Assembly (NCBI GenBank): GCA_914767715.1
Contig: OU612067.1
Coordinates: 1,922,001-1,986,000 of the forward strand
Origin: Membranipora membranacea
Lineage: Eukaryota > Bryozoa > Gymnolaemata > Cheilostomatida > Membraniporidae
DNA: 64,000 nt
Direction of reading: 5' to 3'
A program made the position numbers and the translations under genes. Positions 34,060 to 45,790 of this stretch are shown in pieces. The notes under the pieces are model-generated. The model was given only the letters and a program-made list of their open reading frames with translations. It did no database searches and was not told where the DNA came from. Positions within the stretch are counted from its first letter, which is position 1; each line of letters starts with the position of its first letter.

Positions 34060-34959
34060 TCACAAAGACTTTCCGAGGTACAGACTGTTTACAACGTCCT
34101 CGTCTTTCCAGTTGTCTTTTACTTCTGAAACCTTCTTTTTAGATTTACACACTGCCGCCCAGCGGTTTTGACCTTTGCAGAGGTTGCAGTTAGAATTCTC
34201 TGCTGGACATCTGACTCCATAGTGTATCCAATTCCCACATATTTGACATTGCTTGTCTAAATGTTTGTTTGGTGGTTTTTTGCTGTCCTTTCTTGTTCCT
34301 GTGAATGATCCTCTTGTTTTACTGTTTGGTTTTCCTGAATTGACCGTGTCAACGTTGGTGGGCTTGTCCTCCTCCCTCACAGTGCTGCTCCCTTCTCCCA
34401 TAGTTGCTGCCTGTCTCTGGTTAGCGACATATTGTTTTCCTTTCTGGAAACATGTGTGGAGTGTGAGATCAGGAACGTCAATCAAGTATTTTCTCAACTC
34501 ATTGTCCTGCACCCCTACCACAATCCTATCCCTAACCAATTCATCTGTCATAGCCCCATACTCGCAATTCACACTCTGTACATGCAATTCAACAATGAAC
34601 TGGTGTAGTGACTGGCCTGGTTCTTGCACCATTTTGTTGAATAGGGATCGATCAAAAATCACATTTTTAACTGGTTCAAAATAAGCATCAACCATCTTTT
34701 TACAGTTGACTAGGTTTTTTTTCTTATCTGCCGCAGCCGACTCAGCCTCATCAAACACAAAATGGTCATACACTGGTATTGAATCACTACCCATAGCTAT
34801 GAGCATGTGAGCAACCTGTTCACCTAAATCATTTACCTTTTTGACTATGGAATATACATTGAATTGTTCTTTGAAAATTCACCATGCACAGGCCAAATTT
34901 CCTGAGGAAAAATCCAGCGGTTTGGCAAACCTCTCCTTCTTACTCTCACCAGATGCCAT
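34060..34959 (-). pseudogene. gypsy gag
   Basis: ATG at 34959 (MASGESKKERF) leads into capsid-like sequence (FKEQFNVY; VQEPGQSLHQFIVELH) and a zinc knuckle CQICGNWIHYGVRCP with a second Cys cluster. An in-frame TGA at 34881-34879 (after LACAW) interrupts the start, so it is not translatable as one protein. Confidence 0.85.
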
Positions 34960-35267
34960 GCTGAACAAAAATTTTCTTTCAGTAGAAAGAAATTCTTTCA
35001 AAAAAATTATCAATTCAATCCGTTCAAGTCAGAACAAAGTCCTATTTCTACTGAGAGGATTCAGTCAAATCCTATCTCTACTCTTGGCTCTTCTCAGTGA
35101 CACAGATTTAGTCAAATCTGTTCTCAAACTGTATGTCACTCCTCACAGATTCAATCAAATCCGAGTGAGCATACGACCCTAGCCTGTGCTGAATGCTCGA
35201 AAATCAGTCGACTTTCGGCATCAATTTTGTACTATCTTAGGCGTGAGACTAGCATTATTCTGACACC

Positions 35268-35480
35268 AAGGCTTACCTTAGGGCTTAGGCTAGAGATGGC
35301 ACTGTTAGGCATCGATAGATGTTCTGATGGCACATATAAGGTCACAGAGTATACTTGTACGTCCTTCCCAAGTCGTCCATGGAACCAAGAGACCGATTGT
35401 TCCCTCCTCCACCAGAGAGCCTGTTTCCGGTTTTCCCTTCTTGTTGTTTCCTGCCTCCAGTATCCAAGTATATCCTTACA
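35268..35480 (-). repeat. 5' LTR of the gypsy element
   Basis: Direct repeat of the 3' LTR with three substitutions. It starts TGTAAGGATATAC at 35480, next to AATGC, and passes directly into the PBS TGGTGTCAGAATAA. Confidence 0.92.
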
Positions 35481-35800
35481 AATGCTTCATCGACACTGAA
35501 CACTCTTTTCTCTCTACATACTATGGACTACAGATCAAGAAGGCAGTTTATGGTTTGGATCATTGTTATTAGTGGTCATTTTTGTAATAAGGGAAGGAGG
35601 GTAAAGACCAACACTGTGAGATTCAGGGTTACTCAATCATCACTTCCTCACCACTATTGAGCTATGTGCTCACAAGCTTGTGTAGATAATTCTCGATTAG
35701 GTAACACTTTCTTACATATTCATTTAAACACAATTTTAATTAAATTAACTCAAGTCGATTCATTTCGAAAGTGTGTGTCCTTAACTTCAAGCACAGATTT

Positions 35801-36079
35801 CTATTTGACAATTACGTGTATACCTGATTTAATTTCATGATATTCCTTATGTGAAAATAAAACTAAACCAGATTTTAAAGAATGCCATGTTGGCAAATTC
35901 ATATTTTTGAGTGAATGAAGTAAACCCAGAAGGTTCGAACAAAATGAATAGTCTGCTAAAACCAAGGCTACTGGTAAGCACTTCCTGCAGATGCTTAACA
36001 GATAATATGCCTCTCCATCCTGGCTCTGATTAGTGGCTGATGGTAGCATGAAGAGGATGGAGAAACTAAACAACAGCAA
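35801..36079 (-). CDS. Unrecognised open frame, possible single exon
   Basis: An open frame of 92 codons with a hydrophobic start (LLFSFSILFMLPSATNQS), a QDGEAYYLLSICRKCLPVAL segment and a donor-like CAGGTATAC at 35823. There is no ATG before the hydrophobic part and an acceptor-like TTGTTTAG precedes it, so if real it would be an internal exon. No family was recognised and no partner exons were found nearby. Confidence 0.2.
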   Translation of the reverse strand: MLLFSFSILFMLPSATNQSQDGEAYYLLSICRKCLPVALVLADYSFCSNLLGLLHSLKNMNLPTWHSLKSGLVLFSHKEYHEIKSGIHVIVK

Positions 36080-36870
36080 TCATCCACTCTGAAGTGTTAT
36101 ACAAGGAGATACCGGCACACCTGCAATTGTCCGCAATGTCTAACACTAAAGTACTTGAATAGTTTCATAATGTATGCTTTCTTCTGCAATTGCTTTTTTG
36201 AAATGCCAATTAAACCAAACTACTGGTTATAAATCATTACATTTTTACAGAAATTACAGGAACATTTAAAATTTAATCTTACCAAGGAGGAAAATCTAAT
36301 CTCAACTGTTTATGATGTATGTGCTTAAAGAGATAATAATATGAACATTTTTATAGGAAATATTTCACTTTTTCAGCATTTTTATATAATTAGGTTGCCC
36401 TACAGGTCACATTTATAAATATTTCCTGTTAATGTCAGTCTTTTGGGAATGACAGGGAATGAACAATGAATAGCCATATATTCTGTACTTTTCGTGTATA
36501 ACTAAACAGGTGGAAATTTTTCTACTTACATACTGTTTATTTTTGTTTAAATGGTTATGCAAAAACTTTCCAGATAAAGATGAAGAGGGTTATAAAATTG
36601 GTAAGGGGAGAGAGGACTTTTACCTTAGTATGAGGGGAGCCCCAGATATTGTGTGCAGCTGTCCTGAGTATGTCATTGATTGTTGGTTATTACTTTATTT
36701 TGTAACGCTTGTTTTTGCCATTGCAATACAAACTGTATAAAAAAAGTTGTTTTTGAGTCTTGACAACACTTTAGCTACCACTAATATAAATTATATTTGA
36801 AACTGTCTGACAAATCAAGAACAACTTTAATTCAATATTTTAGACAGTCTAACAGTAAATTCAATTCTGT
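36080..36870. other. AT-rich spacer before the satellite
   Basis: No gene supported. A plus-strand open frame at 36510-36740 has no recognisable content. Confidence 0.4.
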
Positions 36871-39800
36871 GATTTTGTGACATTAATAAATTAATTTTGT
36901 GACATTTTTTGTGACATAAATCCCTAATTTTGTGACGTTAGTAAAATTCATAAATCCCTTATTCTGTGACATGATTAAAATTAATAAATCCCTAATTTTG
37001 TGACATTAATAAAATTAATAAATCCCTAATTTTGTGACATTAATAAAATTAATAAATCCCTAATTTTGTGACATTCATAAAATTAATAAATCCCTAATTT
37101 TGTGACATTAATATAATTAATAACTCCCTAATTTTGTGACATTAATAAAATTAATAATCTCTAATTTTGTGACATTAATAAAATTAATAAATCCCTAATT
37201 TTGTGTCATTAATAAAATTAATAACTCCCTTATTTTGTGACATTAATAAAATTAATAATCCCTAATTTTGTGACATTAATAAAATTAATAAATCCCTAAT
37301 TTTGTGACATTAATAAAATTAATAAATCCCTAATTTTGTGACATTAATATAATTAATAACTCCCTAATTTTGTGACATTAATAAAATTAATAATCCCTAA
37401 TTTTGTGACATTAATAAAATTAATAATCCCTAATTTTGTGTCATTAATAAAATTAATAACTCCCTAATTTTGTGACATTAATAAAATTAATAAATCCCTA
37501 ATTTTGTGTCATTAATAAAATTAATAAATCCCTAATTTTGTGACATTAATATAATTAATAACTCTCTAATTTTGTGACATTAATAAAATTAATAATCCCT
37601 AATTTTGTGTCATTAATAAAATTAATAAATCCCTAATTTTGTGACATTAATATAATTAATAACTCCCTAATTTTGTGTCATTAATAAAATTAATAAATCC
37701 CTAATTTTGTGACATTAATAAAATTAATAAATCCCTAATTTTGTGACATTAATAAAATTAATAACTCCCTAATTTTGTGACATTAATAAAATTAATAATC
37801 CCTAATTTTGTGTCATTAATAAAATTAATAACTCCCTAATTTTGTGACATTAATAAAATTAATAAATCCCTAATTTTGTGTCATTAATAAAATTAATAAC
37901 TCCCTAATTTTGTGACATTAATAAAATTAATAATCCCTAATTTTGTGTCATTAATAAAATTAATAAATCCCTAATTTTGTGACATTAATAAAATTAATAA
38001 CTCCCTAATTTTGTGACATTAATAAAATTAATAATCCCTAATTTTGTGTCATTAATAAAATTAATAAATCCCTAATTTTGTGACATTAATATAATTAATA
38101 ACTCCCTAATTTTGTGTCATTAATAAAATTAATAAATCCCTAATTTTGTGACATTAATAAAATTAATAAATCCCTAATTTTGTGACATTAATAAAATTAA
38201 TAACTCCCTTATTTTGTGACATTAATAAAATTAATAATCCCTAATTTTGTGACATTAATAAAATTAATAAATCCCTAATTTTGTGACATTAATAAAATTA
38301 ATAAATCCCTAATTTTGTGACATTAATATAATTAATAACTCCCTAATTTTGTGACATTAATAAAATTAATAATCCCTAATTTTGTGACATTAATAAAATT
38401 AATAATCCCTAATTTGGTGTCATTAATAAAATTAATAACTCCCTAATTTTGTGACATTAATAAAATTAATAAATCCCTAATTTTGTGTCATTAATAATAT
38501 TAATAAATCCCTAATTTTGTGACATTAATATAATTAATAACTCTCTAATTTTGTGACATTAATAAAATTAATAATCCCTAATTTTGTGTCATTAATAAAA
38601 TTAATAAATTCCTAATTTTGTGACATTAATATAATTAATAACTCCCTAATTTTGTGTCATTAATAAAATTAATAAATCCCTAATTTTGTGACATTAATAA
38701 AATTAATAATCCCTAATTTGGTGTCATTAATAAAATTAATAACTCCCTAATTTTGTGACATTAATAAAATTAATAAATCCCTAATTTTGTGACATTAATA
38801 TAATTAATAACTCCCTTATTTTGTGACATTAATAAAATTAATAATCCCTAATTTTGTGTCATTAATAAAATTAATAACTCCCTAATTTTGTGACATTAAT
38901 AAAATTAATAATCCCTAATTTTGTGACATTAATAAAATTAATAATCCCTAATTTGGTGTCATTAATAAAATTAATAACTCCCTAATTTTGTGACATTAAT
39001 AAAATTAATAAATCCCTAATTTTGTGTCATTAATAAAATTAATAAATCCCTAATTTTGTGACATTAATATAATTAATAACTCTCTAATTTTGTGACATTA
39101 ATAAAATTAATAATCCCTAATTTTGTATCATTAATAAAATTAATAAATCCCTAATTTTGTGACATTAATATAATTAATAACTCCCTAATTTTGTGTCATT
39201 AATAAAATTAATAAATCCCTAATTTTGTGACATTAATAAAATTAATAATCCCTAATTTGGTGTCATTAATAAAATTAATAACTCCCTAATTTTGTGACAT
39301 TAATAAAATTAATAAATCCCTAATTTTGTGACATTAATATAATTAATAACTCCCTTATTTTGTGACATTAATAAAATTAATAATCCCTAATTTTGTGACA
39401 TTAATAAAATTAATAATCCCTAATTTTGTGTCATTAATAAAATTAATAACTCCCTAATTTTGTGACATTAATAAAATTAATAAATCCCTAATTTTGTGAC
39501 ATTAATAAAATTAATAACTCCCTAATTTTGTGACATCAATAAAATTAATAAATCCCTAATTTTGTGACATTAATATAATTAATAACTCCCTTATTTTGTG
39601 ACATTAATAAAATTAATAATCCCTAATTTTGTGTCATTAATAAAATTAATAACTCCCTAATTTTGTGACATTAATAAAATTAATAAATCCCTAATTTTGT
39701 GACATTAATATAATTAATAACTCCCTTATTTTGTGACATTAATAAAATTAATAATCCCTAATTTTGTGACATTAATAAAATTAATAATCCCTAATTTTGT

Positions 39801-42412
39801 GTCATTAATAAAATTAATAACTCCCTAATTTTGTGACATTAATAAAATTAATAAATCCCTAATTTTGTGACATTAATAAAATTAATAACTCCCTAATTTT
39901 GTGTCATTAATAAAATTAATAAATTCCTAATTTTGTGACATTAATATAATTAATAACTCCCTAATTTTGTGTCATTAATAAAATTAATAAATCCCTAATT
40001 TTGTGACATTAATAAAATTAATAATCCCTAATTTGGTGTCATTAATAAAATTAATAACTCCCTAATTTTGTGACATTAATAAAATTAATAAATCCCTAAT
40101 TTTGTGACATTAATATAATTAATAACTCCCTTATTTTGTGACATTAATAAAATTAATAATCCCTAATTTTGTGTCATTAATAAAATTAATAACTCCCTAA
40201 TTTTGTGACATTAATAAAATTAATAATCCCTAATTTTGTGACATTAATAAAATTAATAATCCCTAATTTGGTGTCATTAATAAAATTAATAACTCCCTAA
40301 TTTTGTGACATTAATAAAATTAATAAATCCCTAATTTTGTGTCATTAATAAAATTAATAAATCCCTAATTTTGTGACATTAATATAATTAATAACTCTCT
40401 AATTTTGTGACATTAATAAAATTAATAATCCCTAATTTTGTATCATTAATAAAATTAATAAATCCCTAATTTTGTGACATTAATATAATTAATAACTCCC
40501 TAATTTTGTGTCATTAATAAAATTAATAAATCCCTAATTTTGTGACATTAATAAAATTAATAATCCCTAATTTGGTGTCATTAATAAAATTAATAACTCC
40601 CTAATTTTGTGACATTAATAAAATTAATAAATCCCTAATTTTGTGACATTAATATAATTAATAACTCCCTTATTTTGTGACATTAATAAAATTAATAATC
40701 CCTAATTTTGTGACATTAATAAAATTAATAATCCCTAATTTTGTGTCATTAATAAAATTAATAACTCCCTAATTTTGTGACATTAATAAAATTAATAAAT
40801 CCCTAATTTTGTGACATTAATAAAATTAATAACTCCCTAATTTTGTGACATTAATAAAATTAATAAATCCCTAATTTTGTGACATTAATATAATTAATAA
40901 CTCCCTAATTTTGTGACATTAATAAAATTAATAATCCCTAATTTTGTGTCATTAATAAAATTAATAATCCCTAATTTTGTGACATCAATAAAATTAATAA
41001 ATCCCTAATTTTGTGACATTAATAAAATTAATAACTCCCTTATTTTGTGACATTAATAAAATTAATAATCCCTAATTTTGTGACATTAATAAAATTAATA
41101 AATCCCTAATTTTGTGACATTAATAAAATTAATAAATCCCTAATTTTGTGACATTAATATAATTAATAACTCCCTTATTTTGTGACATTAATAAAATTAA
41201 TAATCCCTAATTTTGTGACATTAATAAAATTAATAATCCCTAATTTTGTGTCATTAATAAAATTAATAACTCCCTAATTTTGTGACATTAATAAAATTAA
41301 TAAATCCCTAATTTTGTGACATTAATAAAATTAATAAATCCCTAATTTTGTGACATTAATAAAATTAATAAATCCCTAATTTTGTGACATTAATATAATT
41401 AATAACTCCCTAATTTTGTGACATTAATAAAATTAATAATCCCTAATTTTGTGACATTAATAAAATTAATAATCCCTAATTTTGTGTCATTAATAAAATT
41501 AATAACTCCCTAATTTTGTGACATTAATAAAATTAATAAATCTCTAATTTTGTGTCATTAATAAAATTAATAAATCCCTAATTTTGTGACATTAATATAA
41601 TTAATAACTCTCTAATTTTGTGTCATTAATAAAATTAATAAATCCCTAATTTTGTGACATTAATATAATTAATAACTCTCTAATTTTGTGACATTAATAA
41701 AATTAATAATCCCTAATTTTGTGTCATTAATAAAATTAATAAATCCCTAATTTTGTGACATTAATATAATTAATAACTCCCTAATTTTGTGTCATTAATA
41801 AAATTAATAAATCCCTAATTTTGTGACATTAATAAAATTAATAAATCCCTAATTTCGTGACATTAATAAAATTAATAACTCCCTAATTTTGTGACATTAA
41901 TAAAATTAATAATCCCTAATTTTGTGTCATTAATAAAATTAATAACTCCCTAATTTTGTGACATTAATAAAATTAATAAATCCCTAATTTTGTGTCATTA
42001 ATAAAATTAATAAGTCCCTAATTTTGTGACATTAATAAAATTAATAATCCCTAATTTTGTGTCATTAATAAAATTAATAAATCCCTAATTTTGTGACATT
42101 AATATAATTAATAACTCCCTAATTTTGTGTCATTAATAAAATTAATAAATCCCTAATTTTGTGACATTAATAAAATTAATAAATCCCTAATTTTGTGACA
42201 TTAATAAAATTAATAACTCCCTAATTTTGTGACATTAATAAAATTAATAATCCCTAATTTTGTGTCATTAATAAAATTAATAACTCCCTAATTTTGTGAC
42301 ATTAATAGAATTAATAAATCCCTAATTTTGTGTCATTAATAAAATTAATAACTCCCTAATTTTGTGACATTAATAAAATTAATAACTCCCTAATTTTGTG
42401 ACATTAATAAAA
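36871..42412 (+). repeat. AT-rich satellite array, 33-34 bp unit, about 160 copies
   Basis: A continuous tandem array of a unit equivalent to TAATTTTGTGACATTAATAA + AATTAATAAATCCC. Units differ at a few diagnostic positions: AATAAATCCC / AATAATCCC / AATAACTCCC, GTGACATT / GTGTCATT, TAATAAAA / TAATATAA, CCCTAAT / CCCTTAT, and TTTTGTG / TTTGGTG. Blocks of variants recur in the same order, which indicates higher-order repeats. The first few units (36871-36970) are degenerate, and the array stops cleanly at 42412, where an inverted duplication begins. No coding capacity. Confidence 0.97.
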
Positions 42413-43583
42413 TAACGACTTCACAAATCTGCACAACTAATTCATTATCAAAGATTCGTTATTTTGAGATCATCCAAATTAAAAATTTTTGTTTTTTTTT
42501 GTTGAGTTAGTCTATGTGCTCAGACGGCTGCAAAGCGACTTAGTGGCATTACATTATCATTCACTTATCTCAGTAATCTAATGCCACTAACTCGCACTGC
42601 AACCGCCTGAGCACTTAGACTATAGTGTAATAAACATTGTCCCCCCTGAAATAGTGACCTCTCCTTCTACGACATACTTATTTCTTTTCTATAGCTTTAC
42701 GCAGAAGCGCCAGATATACATATATAATATTTAATAGGCATATACGACAAAGGGGCTGATTTTATTTTCAGCTATTCAAGTTCTGTTTGATTCAAACACA
42801 ATTTCTAACTTTCCTAACTGTTGTGACTGATCGTGTATGTGACAGCTCACTACGACACCATGGTAAGGTATACAGTTCTTTCCGCAACCAAATCTAGAAC
42901 TGGACTCGTTTTATTTGCATCTCCTCTATATATATTATTATATATTTGCTTAAAAACACAGTAGTAACAGAATCTGACCCAGATATAAATGGTGCAGGCC
43001 AAGGAGTGTTTTCAACACATACTCATTTCTGTTTCTCTAAACTAACGGAAAGTTTGAATGACATGAATTCACTTGCCAATTGCCATTTCATCTCTTGGAT
43101 GGCGTTACTTTATTTGGTCCATATCCAGGGAAGTAATTAGCTTGAATATTTTCTGCTTGTTTGGCAAGATGTTCCTCCCTCGCTTTAGCTATCTGATGTG
43201 CCTCCCTCGCTTTAGCTATGATATCTTTTCCTGTTGGTTCAGATTTGGCTGCTGGTTTTGGTTTTTCCGCAGCACCTTTATTGAGATAATTAGATGGAAT
43301 TTTGTCAGGTTGTTTGCTCTTGTAGACCTCTCGAGCTTTCTCTATCAAACTCTTCCTGGAAGCCTGATTGGCCTGGTACGCTGCTCGCGCCTTTTCTATT
43401 TCGGTCTTGGCCGCCGCCGACGCCGACATCGACTGTTTCGATTGATAGGATTCACTTTTCTTGGGTTCTGACGTACATTGCCTGTGAATTTCCATCGGAG
43501 CGTAGTAGTTAGACGCAATATTCTCCGGCTGCCTAGCCAAGTAGGCCTCTTTGGCCTTGGCCACCTCACTCTTTGGCGGATAC
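42411..43583 (+). repeat. Left arm of a large inverted duplication
   Basis: Reverse complement of 49958-51268 with moderate divergence. Landmarks are CGACTTCACAAATCTGCACA, a TGCTCAGACGGCTGC...GCCTGAGCAC block, the 3' flank with TATATATTATTATATATTTGC, and the 3' half of a KAxxAY-repeat gene. The outer end touches the satellite. Confidence 0.82.
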
Positions 43584-43732
43584 GACATTTGCACCCACTT
43601 CGGTGTGAACAAACGGGATTGCTGTTGTAGCATCTGCACCCCTTTGGTGCGAGGTTTCAAACCACTACATCTGACACAAACTCCAAGGAGTAAGAGTGCT
43701 CCTAGAATAGTGGTAGTTAGATGAGCTGTAAC
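43088..43732 (-). pseudogene. Inverted partial copy of the membrane-anchored KAxxAY-repeat gene
   Basis: The open frame runs from 43732 to a TGA at 43088. From YPPKSEVAKAKEAYLARQ to GPNKVTPSKR it parallels the C-terminal 160 residues of the gene at 49318-50445. It carries the same order of repeats (ENIASNYYAPM; EIEKARAAYQANQ; IEKAREVYKSKQ; DIIAKAREAHQ), with one repeat partly duplicated (AKAREAHQIAKAREEHL). Its N-terminal part is not homologous by sequence but holds a hydrophobic stretch TTTILGALLLLGVCVRC, echoing the anchor-plus-Cys design. There is no in-frame ATG upstream of the anchor, only one at 43653 or later inside the frame, so it may be a dead copy or need an upstream exon. Confidence 0.55.
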
Positions 43733-43880
43733 TTAAAGGAACCCTTTATTCTCATGAGAAGATGATCCCAATTGAATTCAAGTGAATGTCATACATGCCT
43801 CTAGCAGGACGAGAAAGCAACAAATAGAGATATACATAAGTTAGGATTAGTAACTCAGTAATGGGACTAGTAGGAGTACA

Positions 43881-44882
43881 ATGGATCATATTGAACTGAC
43901 TCAGTTACTAGTAGCCATCTCAGTTACATTGACTAGCGTGGCAGCTATAGCCTGCTGCTGCAAAAAAAGCAAAACACAACAAGCTGGGCCGACACTGGTA
44001 GGTATCGATAATGCTAAAACTGCTAAAGAGATCCTGAAGATTCAGGACAGGCAGCAAAGAGTAGCAGCCAATAAAGATAAGTATTTGGAAATATTGAGAG
44101 AGAAACAACGAATACTAGCTAGCATGGCCGCTCCGTCGGCTCTTCCACCTCAGCGGATTAGTCATCAACGCTCAGTTGTAATAGGATATCAACCTTCACA
44201 CATGGGATATAAACCTTCACACATGGGATATCAGCCTCCTCCTCCGCCGCCAACTTATCCTTATCCGTATCCCCCACCACATCAGCCTTACTATCCTCCC
44301 GCTGCTGACTATGGCTTTGGCTATAGTACATCACAGTATGCTGGAGTTTACGCTTCACAGCAGGTGCTACCTACAGCTGATCTATATGCTCAGGGTACAC
44401 AAAGATCGAGCCCACAGCTGCCCGCTCAGATCCCTGTCAAGGAGAAATCTGTTGCTAACATTGATCCTAAAGTTACAGTGGTAAAAGAAATACCAGATGA
44501 TATCGACACTGAGGAACTGGCTAATCTAGTGGGTCAGTATGAGGACTATGAGGTGATTAATTCGGCGGAAGACATTCAAGGTGATTATCAACCCTCTGCA
44601 CCCATCATTAGATTGCCTGAGCCTCCCATCAGTAGAACCTCTGAGCCCCCCATCATTAGATCGGCTGAGCCCCCCATCATTAGATCGGCTGAGCCCCCCA
44701 TCATTAGATCCTCTGAGCCCGAAAAGAAAAAAATGTTTTCATTTATCACAAGTAAGAAAGTAGAACCAGAAAAACCTCCTCTGCCTCCGCCAAGAAAACA
44801 GTCAATGGGGAGAGCTGCAGATGGAAGGAGTCGGCACACAACGCTGTATGAAACTGACTTTGTGGTAGATGCCAAGAGGTGA
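43881..44882 (+). CDS. Membrane-anchored CCC protein with Pro/Tyr-rich tail, 333 aa, intronless
   Basis: ATG at 43881. Residues 5-24 form a single hydrophobic anchor (LLVAISVTLTSVAAIA) directly followed by CCCKKSK, a likely palmitoylation site on the cytoplasmic face. Then come a basic helical stretch (KILKIQDRQQ; KYLEILREKQRIL), a YQPSHMGY tandem, PPPPPPTYPYPYPPP, an acidic patch (EIPDDIDTEELANLVGQYEDYE), four tandem EPPIIRSA units at about residues 244-276 and an SH3-ligand-like PPLPPPRKQS near the end. There is no signal peptide and no globular domain. It shares the anchor-CCC layout and single-exon structure with the genes at 45791 and 49318. I do not recognise the family; a scaffold or adaptor on a membrane is a guess from composition. 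Confidence 0.75.
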   Translation: MDHIELTQLLVAISVTLTSVAAIACCCKKSKTQQAGPTLVGIDNAKTAKEILKIQDRQQRVAANKDKYLEILREKQRILASMAAPSALPPQRISHQRSVVIGYQPSHMGYKPSHMGYQPPPPPPTYPYPYPPPHQPYYPPAADYGFGYSTSQYAGVYASQQVLPTADLYAQGTQRSSPQLPAQIPVKEKSVANIDPKVTVVKEIPDDIDTEELANLVGQYEDYEVINSAEDIQGDYQPSAPIIRLPEPPISRTSEPPIIRSAEPPIIRSAEPPIIRSSEPEKKKMFSFITSKKVEPEKPPLPPPRKQSMGRAADGRSRHTTLYETDFVVDAKR

Positions 44883-45790
44883 CGCCAGGCTCTATTTGGG
44901 CCTGCAGAGCTGACTGTGAGATATAATGTTTTAAAATATGTTATGGTATGTCAAAGGTTTATTGATGAAAATATAAATAATTGTTGCACCCTGATTTTAT
45001 GTGTCAGATTTTGGCCTCCGTGAGCAATCAGAATATTAATACAACTCTGTATTTATTTTTAATCTACATCTCACTAAATACAGTAGCGATATTTTTGTTA
45101 AGAAGGATGTGTTTGAGGTTTGATCAAATTTCTAATTGCATGGTTATTTTTGATTGATTTGACTACCGGGTGATACTACAAACCTGTATTATCATATTCA
45201 ATATTTGTATTTAATAATCCGAACAAACGTATCTCAAGGTGACATATTATTTGTCGGTTCTCTCACTCAATAGGTGACCATAGGGTCTCATATATAAATG
45301 AGCATTCATAGAAAGTTAGAACAGCAAGGGGTCATTTTACATTTGATTCTACTTACAACACAACAAATTATTAAAAACTATAAGAAATGAAGTCTGCTCC
45401 TGCGTGTGCAGTCACATGAAGTAGCGTAAGGTTGGTATATATCAAGCAGTATAGTTTTTCCAAGAAGTAATCACTGTTATTACTGAATCCTGGTTGAGTC
45501 GGATAAGTTGGGAAATTAGCGTTCTTTTGTTTATTCAATGATATACTGGTGAAGGAGATATAGGGTTATGCTCCCCTCATGTACAACGATTATAATAAGT
45601 CCATAGAGTAGAACAATGGACATGTTGTAGGTAATGTACAACGCCACAGCAAAGACGGCAAGTAGACATCTTTGCTATCTTGCCTCAGCAGTAATAAGGC
45701 TAAAATCATTGAATCGAACAATCTTAGATGGCAGCCGAGGTTCTATTAATTTGAAGGATCGTCTCATATTAGTAGCGAAGACCGTTGAGG
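44883..45790. other. Spacer between CCC-protein genes
   Basis: Contains the 3' flank of the upstream gene and the 5' flank of the next. No exon, repeat family or promoter motif could be assigned. Confidence 0.4.

Larger units (their letters stand above)
28979..35480 (-). mobile_element. Ty3/gypsy LTR retrotransposon, structurally complete, coding-dead
   Basis: The element reads right to left: 5' LTR (35480-35268), PBS TGGTGTCAG directly after it (tRNA-Leu type), gag, protease, RT, RNase H, integrase, an extra 3' open frame, PPT TTGGGAGGGAGA and the 3' LTR (29202-28979). The host duplication AATGC occurs at 28974-28978 and 35481-35485. The LTRs differ at only 3 of 213 aligned bases. The coding region is nevertheless broken by a stop in gag, several frameshifts, an inactivated RT motif and two inserted MITEs (30211-30594, 32990-33404). 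Without the MITEs the element is about 5.7 kb. Confidence 0.93.

Noticed and set aside
36510-36740. 76-codon plus-strand frame with hydrophobic ends
   Set aside because: No recognisable content or splice context beside the satellite.
36871-42412. Regularly spaced repeats resembling a CRISPR array
   Set aside because: Units are directly adjacent with no unique spacers, and the context is animal nuclear DNA; it is a satellite.
44588-44875. Minus-strand frame with repeated GGSADLMM units
   Set aside because: Mirror image of the EPPIIRSA repeat in the real gene on the plus strand.
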